From Phycisphaerales bacterium (lineage in GTDB: Bacteria; Planctomycetota; Phycisphaerae; Phycisphaerales; UBA1924), in assembly GCA_026982335.1 (NCBI GenBank), contig JALSHH010000040.1, positions 62,001-126,000 on the forward strand: a stretch of 64,000 nt of DNA. Direction: 5' to 3'. The notes under the pieces were generated by a model, which saw only the letters and a list, made by a program, of their open reading frames with translations, searched no databases and was not told the DNA's origin. The position numbers were made by a program, and so were the translations under genes. Of the stretch, positions 26,283-34,267 are shown one piece after another; positions within the stretch are counted from its first letter, which is position 1, and every line of letters begins with the position of its first letter.

Positions 26283-26635
26283 TCGATCTCGACCTGCCAT
26301 ATCCGACCTGTGCGGATCAGTACCTTGATCCGCATACCTTGAATCGTGCACCCCTGATCCAGGCTTACTACAAGCAGGCAGAAGCGGATTGCTTCATTCC
26401 CAAGGAGAAGAGGTACCCCGAAGCGTTGCGACGCATCACCGCCACGATTCATCCGCCATCCGATCATCCATCATGTGATGACAGCGCCGTGCAATTCATG
26501 ATCGGCGAAGTGCTGGATCATCTCGGGTTGCTTCCCCACTGGATGATGGGTGTGGACACCCTGCGCATCTATCACGGTGCGCCGAAGAAGGGAGGGCTTC
26601 TTGCCGTAGAGATCAGGGATGGGGGGCGAAGATGA
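26270..26635 (+). CDS. Degenerate RusA-like protein
   Basis: 121 residues. Read beside the next gene, its second half lines up in order: VDTLRIYHGAPKKGGLLAVEI with the neighbour's IDRLTIERGEVFKGGKAVVEI, and FMIGEVLDHLGLLP with IIKALFDALEHGGVY. The acidic residues that bind Mg in RusA (DLDN and END in the neighbour) read SCDDSAV and HWMM here, so the active site is incomplete. It may be a regulatory or structural partner in the heterodimer, or a decaying duplicate. It overlaps the next gene by 4 bp. Confidence 0.5.
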   Translation: METIIDLDLPYPTCADQYLDPHTLNRAPLIQAYYKQAEADCFIPKEKRYPEALRRITATIHPPSDHPSCDDSAVQFMIGEVLDHLGLLPHWMMGVDTLRIYHGAPKKGGLLAVEIRDGGRR

Positions 26636-26985
26636 TTGTTCTTGAGCTTCCCTACCCACCGTCGGTCAATCACCACTGGCGGCGGGTCGGACATCGCACG
26701 CTGATCAGCAAAGAGGGTCGGTTGTTCCGCAAGCGTGTGCTGACGATGCTCTCGGTTCATCACAGAGAGCCGTTGGCAGGTCGGCTGCATGTACGGGTGC
26801 TCGTCTATCCGCCGGACCGGCGACGACGCGATCTCGACAACATCATCAAGGCGCTGTTCGATGCGCTTGAGCACGGCGGTGTGTACGAGAACGACAGTCA
26901 GATCGACCGGTTGACGATCGAGCGGGGCGAAGTCTTCAAAGGCGGCAAGGCGGTCGTTGAGATCACGGAGGTGCATTCATCATGA
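26632..26985 (+). CDS. RusA-family Holliday junction resolvase
   Basis: 117 residues, the normal RusA size. The start IVLELPYPPSVNHHWRR, the catalytic core RRRRDLDNIIKALFDAL (two Asp in DLDN) and the third acidic patch END in YENDSQIDRLTI are all present. It cuts four-way DNA junctions made during recombination or replication of the element. The fourth of six overlapping or near-overlapping genes: the start codon overlaps the helicase gene by 4 bp. Confidence 0.88.
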   Translation: MIVLELPYPPSVNHHWRRVGHRTLISKEGRLFRKRVLTMLSVHHREPLAGRLHVRVLVYPPDRRRRDLDNIIKALFDALEHGGVYENDSQIDRLTIERGEVFKGGKAVVEITEVHSS

Positions 26986-28670
26986 CAATGCAACTCCGTC
27001 CCTATCAACGCGCGGCGATCGACGCGGTCTATCAGCATCTCCGCGAGCACGACGACAACCCGTGCGTGGTCATCCCGACCGGTGGCGGCAAGACCCCGCT
27101 GATGGCAACGATCTGCCGCGACGCGGTGGGCCAATGGAGCGGGCGTGTGCTCATCTTGGCCCATGTCAAGGAACTGCTTGAGCAGGCCGTCGAGAAGCTT
27201 CAGATAATCGCCCCCGATCTTGATGTCGGCGTCTATTCGGCAGGGCTCAAACGACGGGACTGCAATCGCCCGGTGACTGTCGCGGGCATCCAGTCTGTGT
27301 ATCGGCGTGCCTGCGAGTTCGATCCGTTCGATCTGATCATCGTGGACGAAGCCCATCTCATCCCGCCAGAGGGCGACGGGATGTACCGGAGGTTCCTGGC
27401 CGAGGCGAGGGTGGTCAATCCGCATGTCCGTGTCATCGGGCTGACGGCCACGCCGTTCCGGATGACCACGGGCATGATCTGCGGCCCGGGCAACATCCTC
27501 AACGCGGTCTGCTACGAAGTCGGCGTCAAGGAACTCATCGTACAGGGGTACCTCTCGCCGCTGCGCACCAAGGCCGGGCAGAGCCGGGCGGACACTTCGG
27601 GGCTGCATGTTCGTGGCGGAGAGTTCGTCGCGGGCGAGGTCGAGGAGTTGATGGATGATGACGGGCTCGTTGAATCGGCGTGCGCCGAGATCGTCGAGCA
27701 AACCCGCGATCGACGCGCGGTGCTGATCTTCGCTTCCGGTGTCAATCACGGCCGGCACATTGTTCGAGTGCTCAAGGAGCAGCACGGGTGCGCGTGCGGG
27801 TTTGTCTGCGGGCAGACGCCTGCCAAGGAACGCGACGAACTGTTGGCCCGGTTCAAGCAAGGGGGTCTGAAGTACCTCTGCAACATCAATGTGCTGACGA
27901 CGGGGTTCGATGCGCCCAATGTCGATTGTGTGGCGTTGCTACGCCCGACGCTTTCGCCCGGTTTGTACTACCAGATGGTCGGAAGAGGATTCCGGCTTCA
28001 TCCGAATAAGACGGATTGCCTCGTGCTCGATTTCGGCGGTAATGTGCTCCGGCATGGCCCCGTCGATGATCTTCAGATCAAAGAACCCGGCGAAGGGGAC
28101 GGCGATGCGCCCGCCAAGGAATGCCCCGAGTGCCACGCGGTCGTCCACGCGGCCTACGCCAGGTGCCCCGAGTGCGGCTATGAGTTCCCGCCGCCGCAGC
28201 GAGAGCAGCACGAGACCAGCGCCAGCACGGCTGGCGTGCTCTCGGGGCAGGTCGAGGACACCGAGTACCGCGTCAGCGATGTCTATTTCAGCGTCCACAC
28301 CAAACGCGGGGCTGAACCGGGACATCCGCGTTCGATGCGCGTCGAGTACCGCACCGGGCTGAGCAGCTACACCTCCGAGTGGGTCTGCTTCGAGCACACC
28401 GGCTACGCCCGTGCCAAAGCCGAGCAATGGTGGCGCAAGCGGAGCAACGAGCCGGTGCCGAGTAACACCGACGAGGCTGTGGATGTGTGTGAACGCGGCG
28501 GCATCTGCGAGACGCATGCGATCACGGTCCGCCGCGTCGCCGGTGAGCAGTACGACCGCATCATCGACCACGAACTTGGTTCAGTCCCCCCTCGCCTCGA
28601 CGGAAGCGATGAACGGGACGACGGCAACCTGCCTGAGTATGTCTACGCCGATGACGACATCCCGTTCTAA
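26982..28670 (+). CDS. SF2 DEAD/DEAH-type helicase with zinc ribbon
   Basis: 562 residues. Motif I PTGGGKT near residue 30, Ia LILAHVKELLEQ, motif II DEAH (VDEAHLIPP) near 120, motif III GLTATPFRM, and the C-terminal RecA domain with NINVLTTGFDAPNVD, motif VI QMVGRGFRLH. A zinc ribbon (CPECHAVVHAAYARCPECG) near 380 follows and the last 150 residues are of unknown fold. It probably unwinds DNA in replication or recombination of the island. Closest in form to phage-type helicases of the RecG/UvrB-like SF2 group. Confidence 0.88.
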   Translation: MTMQLRPYQRAAIDAVYQHLREHDDNPCVVIPTGGGKTPLMATICRDAVGQWSGRVLILAHVKELLEQAVEKLQIIAPDLDVGVYSAGLKRRDCNRPVTVAGIQSVYRRACEFDPFDLIIVDEAHLIPPEGDGMYRRFLAEARVVNPHVRVIGLTATPFRMTTGMICGPGNILNAVCYEVGVKELIVQGYLSPLRTKAGQSRADTSGLHVRGGEFVAGEVEELMDDDGLVESACAEIVEQTRDRRAVLIFASGVNHGRHIVRVLKEQHGCACGFVCGQTPAKERDELLARFKQGGLKYLCNINVLTTGFDAPNVDCVALLRPTLSPGLYYQMVGRGFRLHPNKTDCLVLDFGGNVLRHGPVDDLQIKEPGEGDGDAPAKECPECHAVVHAAYARCPECGYEFPPPQREQHETSASTAGVLSGQVEDTEYRVSDVYFSVHTKRGAEPGHPRSMRVEYRTGLSSYTSEWVCFEHTGYARAKAEQWWRKRSNEPVPSNTDEAVDVCERGGICETHAITVRRVAGEQYDRIIDHELGSVPPRLDGSDERDDGNLPEYVYADDDIPF

Positions 28671-28683
28671 GGAGGGGTACGGA

Positions 28684-28941
28684 TTGAACGATCAATGCGA
28701 ACAACAAATCGGCACGCTGGATCGGATCACCGACCTGCTCGAAGCGGTGCTCTCGATCGATCTGGCTGATCTTGAACGGATCGTTCAGGAGGCGCACGAA
28801 TGCGCGCCCAGCCAGATGGAGGAGCCGGAGGAACGCTTCGGCGTGTCCCGTCAGGCGTTGCGGATGTTCTGGCTCTTCAGAAAGCACCTAGAGGCGGTGG
28901 ACGAACCGATCCGCACCGGGGAGAGGGGGCGGCATGGCTGA
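28684..28941 (+). CDS. Small hypothetical protein (85 residues)
   Basis: TTG start at 28684, with AAGGAGG 7 nt before it, 14 bp after the helicase stop. Helical and acidic (LDRITDLLEAVLSIDLADLE), with Glu-rich centre and a C-terminal HTH-like stretch (RFGVSRQALRMFWLFRKHL). It overlaps the primase start by 8 bp. Function unknown; the HTH reading is weak. Confidence 0.5.
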   Translation: MNDQCEQQIGTLDRITDLLEAVLSIDLADLERIVQEAHECAPSQMEEPEERFGVSRQALRMFWLFRKHLEAVDEPIRTGERGRHG

Positions 28942-29065
28942 AGAGGTCAACCCGCTGCTCTCGGCCTCGCTGGCGTATGCATCGATGGGGATGCCGGTGT
29001 TCCCCTGCGCGCCGGGGCGGAAGACACTGCGCTTAAACCCATATCCTGATCCATGCATAGTGTGA
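28934..29065 (+). pseudogene. Prim-pol primase, N-terminal fragment cut by the IS
   Basis: ATG 28934 opens MAEEVNPLLSASLAYASMG, then MPVFPCAPGRKT: the start of a bifunctional primase/polymerase (prim-pol), which normally continues GKTP and a long acidic-catalytic core. Here the frame runs into the IS left end at 29028 and stops at 29065 after 43 codons. No continuation exists to the right of the IS, so the gene was truncated and its remainder removed. Confidence 0.75.
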
Positions 29066-29107
29066 GACTTTGTGCGACAATCTGGTCTTTGTTTGGGGGA
29101 TCAGTTC

Positions 29108-29374
29108 ATGAAGAAGTCAAGATTTACAGAGCAGCAGATCGCGTTCGCGTTGAGGCAAGCCGAGGGCGGTGCGTCAGTTCGTGAGGTTTGCAGGAAAATG
29201 GGAATCAGCGAGCAGACTTTCTACCGATGGAAGAAAAAGTTTGCCGGGATGGGTGTCGCCGAGGTTCGGCGGCTCAAACAGCTTGAAGATGAAAATCGCA
29301 GACTCAAGCAGCTCGTCGCTGACCTGAGTCTCGACCGACAGATTCTTCAGGATGCACTCAAGGGAAAACTCTAA
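29108..29374 (+). CDS. IS3-family transposase OrfA
   Basis: 88 residues from ATG 29108. Helix-turn-helix domain (VREVCRKMGISEQTFYRWKKKF) followed by a leucine zipper (KQLEDENRRLKQLVADLS). It binds the IS ends. The 3' end holds the slippery heptamer GGGAAAA (29362-29368) in the correct phase, four bases before the TAA stop, allowing a -1 shift into OrfB. Confidence 0.93.
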   Translation: MKKSRFTEQQIAFALRQAEGGASVREVCRKMGISEQTFYRWKKKFAGMGVAEVRRLKQLEDENRRLKQLVADLSLDRQILQDALKGKL

Positions 29375-29394
29375 GGCCTGATCGTCGTCGGAAG

Positions 29395-30213
29395 ATGGTC
29401 CGCAATACACAATCAGCATACGGCGTGAGCGAGCGTCGTGCATGCCGAGTGATTGCTGCACCACGAGCAACGCATCGTTACCAAAGCGTTGCAGACGATC
29501 AGGCCCCACTTCGAAATCGGATGAAGGAGATTGCGAGTGTGCATGTCACCTGGGGATATCAGCGGATCTGGATCAAGCTCAGGCGGGAGGGTTGGCTGGT
29601 GAATCGCAAGCGTGTGTATCGGCTTTACAAAGAAGAAGGACTCTGTGTGGGCAGACACAAGCCGCGTCGGCACAAGAGCTCTGTGACGCGTCCTGAGCAG
29701 ATCAAGGCGGCTCACGCCAACGAAAGCTGGTCGATGGATTTCATGGCCGATCAGCTCTTCGATGGTCGTCGATTCCGGCTCTTGACGATAGTCGATGACT
29801 TTACACGCGAGAGTCTTGCAATCGAAGTCGGGCAACGGCTCAACGGAGATGATGTGGCTCGTGTTTTAGACCGGATCAAAGGCACTCGTGGTGTGTTGCC
29901 AAGGAAGATCCGTGTCGACAACGGCACAGAGTTTACAAGCAAGCGATTAGATCAATGGGCGTATCTCAACGGCGTGCGGTTGGCCTTTAGCCGACCCGGA
30001 AAGCCTACGGATAACGGACTTATCGAAGCATTCAATGGACGATGCCGAGCGGAGTGCTTGAATGAAAACTGGTTCCTGAGCTTGGCTGATGCCAAGGAGA
30101 AAGTCCGAGCATGGCGAATGCACTACAATACTGACCGACCCCACAGCGCCTTGGGCAATCTGGCCCCCGAGGAGTTCGTTGCTTTATCTGGCCAGGCTAG
30201 CCTGGCCAGATAA
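29395..30213 (+). CDS. IS3-family transposase OrfB (DDE catalytic part)
   Basis: 272 residues from ATG 29395; the same frame is open upstream to the frameshift site, so the active product is probably the OrfAB fusion (29108-30213). HTH_21 region first, then the rve domain with catalytic Asp in WSMDFMAD, Asp in VDNGTEF and Glu in LIEAFNGRCRAE, and the YNTDRPHSALGNLAPEEF end. The stop TAA lies within a large palindrome. It appears intact and could be active. Confidence 0.93.
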   Translation: MVRNTQSAYGVSERRACRVIAAPRATHRYQSVADDQAPLRNRMKEIASVHVTWGYQRIWIKLRREGWLVNRKRVYRLYKEEGLCVGRHKPRRHKSSVTRPEQIKAAHANESWSMDFMADQLFDGRRFRLLTIVDDFTRESLAIEVGQRLNGDDVARVLDRIKGTRGVLPRKIRVDNGTEFTSKRLDQWAYLNGVRLAFSRPGKPTDNGLIEAFNGRCRAECLNENWFLSLADAKEKVRAWRMHYNTDRPHSALGNLAPEEFVALSGQASLAR

Positions 30214-30217
30214 AGCA
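30180..30217. repeat. 38-bp perfect palindrome at the OrfB stop
   Basis: The sequence reads the same on both strands from 30180 to 30217, with centre at 30198/30199 and the OrfB stop TAA at 30211-30213 inside. It would form a perfect cruciform or an RNA hairpin of up to 17 bp with a small loop. It is not followed by a T run, so it may protect the IS from readthrough or stabilise the transcript. Confidence 0.75.
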
Positions 30218-30297
30218 TGAAGCATCACCTTCAAGCTGGTACAGAAACGGGTACAAGCGCAAACGCCACTGCCCTAACATAGGGAGTGGTACAGAAT

Positions 30298-31311
30298 ATG
30301 GGGGCAGGTCACTTGCGGCTACCCGAGTTTGGGCCGACACAGGTCGCGGTGATTGTAGGTCTTGTTGGTGTATATCTGGGTTTCAGTACACTGAGCATCC
30401 AGCTTCATGCCGGTAGAGCTGAGAATGAAGCGGCAGTTGCAGTTCCATCTATTGTGCGTACGCATTGGCTGTATTTCAATTGGGGTATTGGGCTCGGAGT
30501 TATCGTAGCAAACTTTGCCGCTCTTGTACTCCTCGATGTTGGTGTTCCAACCACACTGCACGGTATATCGGCTGCGAACTATCTGAGTGTGATCTTGCTC
30601 ACATGTCTGATTGCTCGATTCCTATACATGACGGCGAACGATGCGACTCTCGACATGGCGGGATTCGTGATGCGCATTGCCCCAGGAGCGCTAGCAGATC
30701 GCGTTGAACTTGCCCGCCGATCCGTTGGGGTTCGTAACGCATTTGAGGCAACGCATGCTTTACCTTTCCGAACCTCAAATCGTTCAGACGATATCGAAAT
30801 AGTGGTTTCCATTAATCCTGGGAGATGGTTCGTTGGGATAGATGAGTCAGGTGTCAGGGATATCATCAGTTGGTTGGATTTTTTTAAATATGACTTTTCT
30901 TCAAAAAATGCCTCGCATGGGCATACTCATGTAGCACGGGCAGATCTCGCCACAAATGTCGATATCGGACGCGTATTCAAAGATGTCACGATACCACTGA
31001 TCATCAACTTGATGAACTTCAAGGTGATCAAGTTGGGAGAGGACCATTCGGGTGTACTCGTTTTGGTTGGCCTTTGCTCGATGGAAGTTTCGGATACGCT
31101 GGATCTAGCTGGCTCGATGTTTGAGTCCAAAGCGTTTGGCATCGGGGGTATGGAGCTCGGAAAAGTAATGGAGCTCTTTGATTGCGGGCAGAAAAAACCC
31201 AAGAGCCCAACGCAGAGCATTGTAAAGCCAAGTCGTCGCGGTCTTCTGCACATCAACACAGATAAAATCAGGGTAACTTGCTATGGGCTCTCCATCTGCT
31301 TCGGAACTTAA
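30298..31311 (+). CDS. Membrane protein ORF with a probably foreign C-terminal third
   Basis: 337 residues from ATG 30298 (GGAG 11 nt upstream). The first 110 residues carry three or four hydrophobic helices (VAVIVGLVGVYLGFS, GLGVIVANFAALVLLDVG, LSVILLTCLIARFLYM), then a soluble stretch. From about residue 202 the frame runs antisense to a recognisable sulfotransferase remnant, so the C-terminal 135 residues are likely accidental translation across a deletion joint. The original gene may have been longer or shorter. Unknown family. Immediately follows the IS. Confidence 0.4.
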   Translation: MGAGHLRLPEFGPTQVAVIVGLVGVYLGFSTLSIQLHAGRAENEAAVAVPSIVRTHWLYFNWGIGLGVIVANFAALVLLDVGVPTTLHGISAANYLSVILLTCLIARFLYMTANDATLDMAGFVMRIAPGALADRVELARRSVGVRNAFEATHALPFRTSNRSDDIEIVVSINPGRWFVGIDESGVRDIISWLDFFKYDFSSKNASHGHTHVARADLATNVDIGRVFKDVTIPLIINLMNFKVIKLGEDHSGVLVLVGLCSMEVSDTLDLAGSMFESKAFGIGGMELGKVMELFDCGQKKPKSPTQSIVKPSRRGLLHINTDKIRVTCYGLSICFGT

Positions 31312-31329
31312 ACTTGGAGATTGTATCAC
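30901..31329 (-). pseudogene. Sulfotransferase remnant (5' part)
   Basis: Reading minus from GTG 31329: YPDFICVDVQKTATTWLYNA is the PAPS 5'-phosphosulfate loop, then FFLPAIKELHYFSELH; an in-frame TAG sits at 31105-31107, after which the same frame continues with WYRDIFEYASDIDICGEICP, the GEI(S)P(A)Y region of the family, ending at 30901. The 3'-phosphate loop RDPxxRxxS is missing because similarity stops near 30900. So it has a nonsense codon and has lost its 3' half. It lies 99 bp downstream of, and in the same direction as, the secretin gene. Confidence 0.7.
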
Positions 31330-31428
31330 CGAACTCAGGGAAATTCGTTTGTTTCGTACGAAACAGAGATTGGTAACGAGCAGGCAGTAGTCGAATGAAT
31401 GTATAGGCGGTACCCAATATCAATTGCC

Positions 31429-34191
31429 CTACGGGCTTGGAATGGTGTCCATTGATTGGAGATAAATCTGGATCCAAGGCTCTTGAATCACCCGGTCAAA
31501 TTCCTTAAGCGTGTCTTCGATCCGTTTGATGAGTGCAGCGTAGTAGAGCTCAGTATGGAAGAAATATTTTGCCACTTCTGCGTCAATCACCGAGACCCGG
31601 TCTTCGCCCATGGTTGGGGTGTGGATGATTTTACCAATCATAAAATTGTCCAAAGTTAATGCTTCGGCCCCGCCATTAAGGAGGACGATCATTTTGAGCA
31701 TCAGTGCCCGTTGAAGCCGAATAATATCCTTGGGTTCATGGATTAAAATTGTATACCGGTCAATTCCGTCAGCGCTGGGTTGATTCATGTCCCAGAGCAG
31801 TTGCTGCCAGACATCACGATTGGGGCAGTCTACAAGTGAAATCTCAGGGATCGGTTCGCTACCCAAGCTCTGCTTGTCCATTGATTCACGAGAATAGGTG
31901 AAAGTGATTGCGACAGCTTTACCCGTGTTACGCTCAAAGAAACTCTCCGCAGTCAAGCCATCCCCAAGCTGAGACAAGGCATAGTTGAGGAATCGGACAT
32001 TGTACCCTTCATATTCCTTGGCTTCGAAGTAGATAATTCGTTTAGGGTTGATTCGCTGGTCTACTTCAGTACGCTTGATTAGTTCGTAGATCATCCGTTG
32101 GATGAGAATTTCTTCGCCGGGAATCATGGTTTCCACAAACTCATCAAATGGGGGCTGGAGCGCAAATTCAAAATTTTGCTTGATTAACTCCCTAGCAAGC
32201 CCACGGTAGAGGGCAAGTCGCTTATTCTGTGCAAGGAACCGAAGATCGAAGACATCTTCGCCACGGATTCGAAAGGCATCGCGGAAAAGTTCGTTGCCGG
32301 TGCTGTCAAAGAGGTCATCATCCTTCGGCAACGCTCGGGTGATCACTTGATCCTCAGGGAGTACATAGGGGGTCAGAACAATGATAACCTCGCGTTTCTG
32401 CGTCATGGTTCGCTCAGAACGAAAGGCAGATCCGATCAATGGGAGGTCGCCGAGAAGGGGAATTTTGTCCTTGCTGACCGAACGATCTCGGCTGACCAAT
32501 CCACCAATAATGAACGGGGTAGTGTTGTCGATCCGGGCGTAAGTCTGCACACGCCTTGTTGAAATTGTCGGGGCCGATGCCAGCAGGTCGCCATCAATCG
32601 AACGAATCTCCAGGTCTCTCCCGGGAACTTGTGCGGAAACGACAGTGTCGATGAGCATTGAAACCTCATCGCCGCCTTCAGATATCCGCGGCCTGATATT
32701 GAGCAGGATACCCGTAGGGATATATTTGAAGTTAAATGCAACTTTATTCGAGTTATTGAGAACCCCCTCTTGGCTTGTTGCGATAGGAATATCCTCACCG
32801 ACGCGGATCGTTGCTTGGCGATTGTTCATGGTCAGGATGCTGGGCCGAGAGAGAATTTCTGCTTTGCCATCACGGATCAGAGCGCGAATGGTGGTACCCC
32901 AGTCGCGAGCAACATCCCTTGAATCTAAATTCGTAAAAGTGATCGTATCAGTGATTCCCGTTGGGTCTAATGATCCGAGCAAGAAGTCGATGGATCCTTC
33001 CTTGAATGACCATTCGACGCCAAGTTCATCAAGTCCGCCTTCGCTGATTTCCAGAACCATCCCTTCGATAAAGACCTGCCGAGCGGGACGATCAATGTAG
33101 TCGTCGAGTAATGAGCGGACAAGGCTGAACTGCTCAGGATGTGCAGAGTGATAGATCACAATAAGTTGGGAAGTTACCCCGGCATGTACCTCGGCATTGA
33201 GTGCCCCGGCCTTTGTCGGAGTGGTTGTTTGCCCAAACGAGCCAGCAGAGCCTGTTTCCGTACTGACGAGCCCGATCTGTGCATCTGCTGGCGAGGGCAT
33301 CTTGGTTACGATTGGAAGCTGGTTGAACTCAATTGTTGCAGGCAACCCTTCGATCGAGGGGATGGTATGGATCCCCATTCCTTTGAGCGCATTGAGTGCT
33401 CCTGAAGTATCAACATAACTCAGTTGGATCAGTTGTCGATCGACATCGGTTTGTGACAACCCGGATCGCATTTCAACCACTTGCGCGAGCGAGGCGTCAA
33501 CGAGACCATGAATGTCATCGAGCTGTGGATTGACCGATGTTGAACCGTCAACTCCAACCACCACGCCCTGTGCCCAAAGCTGAGGAAGCTGTGAAAGATA
33601 GTTCGCAAACCCAAATTGCAAGAATATTGTTTCGCCTTGCTCGTTGGTTTGTACCAGGGTCGTTCCTGCCGAAACCCCATGGGGCGGTGGCCCGAGCATG
33701 GCAATCTGAGAAGCGCTTGCTTGACGGTATCCGTACTCGGTTTGAAAACGCAGGCGTAACGAGGTAATGAGGTCGGATATTTCAGAAAGACTTATTCGGT
33801 TCAGCGAAATCAACTTTCCAGCATTGGGGGGAAAGGTAATGGTACCTTTTGGTGTTTCGTCAAGAAGCCCCTTGGATTGTTCAGCCATCGGTGCAACAGA
33901 GGATGACTCAAAAGAAACGAGTTGAGATACCTTAATTTGATCCTGAATCGATGCAAGCACGCTCGGGGCAACCATCGGTGCATCAAGATTATCCAATGCC
34001 AAGGCGATGCGTTCGATCCCCCCCTTTTCGGAGTCGGCAATTACTGTTCCCCCGGAGAACTTGGGCGAGTCGATTAAGATTGTTTGAGTTTGCTCCTTCG
34101 TATGCGTGCACCCAAGAATCCAGAGTGTGTTCAGAAGCAGCAAGGATCCCAAACCTACCAAGAACAAACGCGCCAATCGGCCATAACCCAA
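31429..34191 (-). CDS. Secretin-domain lipoprotein with long C-terminal extension
   Basis: 920 residues. Lipoprotein signal with lipobox ILGC near residue 28. Residues 30-380 hold no clear secretin N-domains; residues 390-610 are the secretin domain: RQVFIEGMVLEISEGGLDEL, ILSRPSILTMNNRQATIRVGEDIP, then IDNTTPFIIGGLVSRD and KIPLLGDLPLIGSAFRS with the VIIVLTPYVL end. Secretins form outer-membrane rings for type II/III secretion or type IV pili. About 310 residues follow the domain, where other secretins end within 50-100. No gspC, gspE or pilM-P genes are nearby. Confidence 0.85.
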   Translation of the reverse strand: MGYGRLARLFLVGLGSLLLLNTLWILGCTHTKEQTQTILIDSPKFSGGTVIADSEKGGIERIALALDNLDAPMVAPSVLASIQDQIKVSQLVSFESSSVAPMAEQSKGLLDETPKGTITFPPNAGKLISLNRISLSEISDLITSLRLRFQTEYGYRQASASQIAMLGPPPHGVSAGTTLVQTNEQGETIFLQFGFANYLSQLPQLWAQGVVVGVDGSTSVNPQLDDIHGLVDASLAQVVEMRSGLSQTDVDRQLIQLSYVDTSGALNALKGMGIHTIPSIEGLPATIEFNQLPIVTKMPSPADAQIGLVSTETGSAGSFGQTTTPTKAGALNAEVHAGVTSQLIVIYHSAHPEQFSLVRSLLDDYIDRPARQVFIEGMVLEISEGGLDELGVEWSFKEGSIDFLLGSLDPTGITDTITFTNLDSRDVARDWGTTIRALIRDGKAEILSRPSILTMNNRQATIRVGEDIPIATSQEGVLNNSNKVAFNFKYIPTGILLNIRPRISEGGDEVSMLIDTVVSAQVPGRDLEIRSIDGDLLASAPTISTRRVQTYARIDNTTPFIIGGLVSRDRSVSKDKIPLLGDLPLIGSAFRSERTMTQKREVIIVLTPYVLPEDQVITRALPKDDDLFDSTGNELFRDAFRIRGEDVFDLRFLAQNKRLALYRGLARELIKQNFEFALQPPFDEFVETMIPGEEILIQRMIYELIKRTEVDQRINPKRIIYFEAKEYEGYNVRFLNYALSQLGDGLTAESFFERNTGKAVAITFTYSRESMDKQSLGSEPIPEISLVDCPNRDVWQQLLWDMNQPSADGIDRYTILIHEPKDIIRLQRALMLKMIVLLNGGAEALTLDNFMIGKIIHTPTMGEDRVSVIDAEVAKYFFHTELYYAALIKRIEDTLKEFDRVIQEPWIQIYLQSMDTIPSP

Positions 34192-34267
34192 TCTTGGCGT
34201 CCAATAGTGAAGGGGCGGCTGGGCAGGGGGGGGGCGAAATTATGCCAAGTCGGCTTGGTGTTGTGCA

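Larger units (their letters stand above)
29028..30261 (+). mobile_element. IS3-family insertion sequence
   Basis: 1,234 bp with terminal inverted repeats beginning TG. Left end reads tgcgcttaaacccatatcc; the reverse of the right end reads tgcgcttgtacccgtttc, identical in the first 7 bases and matching at most of the next 19. Two ORFs overlap in the -1 sense, with a typical IS3 arrangement. The flanks (cac before, aac after) show no 3- or 4-bp target duplication, which fits a later deletion starting at one end. Confidence 0.8.
21481..30900. mobile_element. tRNA-Pro-integrated mobile island, right end deleted
   Basis: Left edge is the end of tRNA-Pro. The contents are a serine recombinase, a sigma-like regulator, phage-type recombination proteins (RecE-like, Sak4-like, DUF669, RusA), an SF2 helicase and a primase fragment; no capsid, terminase, tail or conjugation genes are seen. 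An IS3-family element truncates the primase, and host sequence (a broken sulfotransferase gene) resumes near 30900. The right edge is estimated from where sulfotransferase similarity ends, and the portion 30262-30900 may belong to either the island or the host. Confidence 0.75.

Noticed and set aside
29000-31450. Search for attR: a second copy of the tRNA-Pro 3' end
   Set aside because: No match to the T arm and acceptor end was seen in this region; only attL is present here.
34215-34230. G-run near the secretin start as a phase-variable tract
   Set aside because: Nine G lie in a 76-bp intergenic gap and not in a coding or promoter position; no evidence for slippage.
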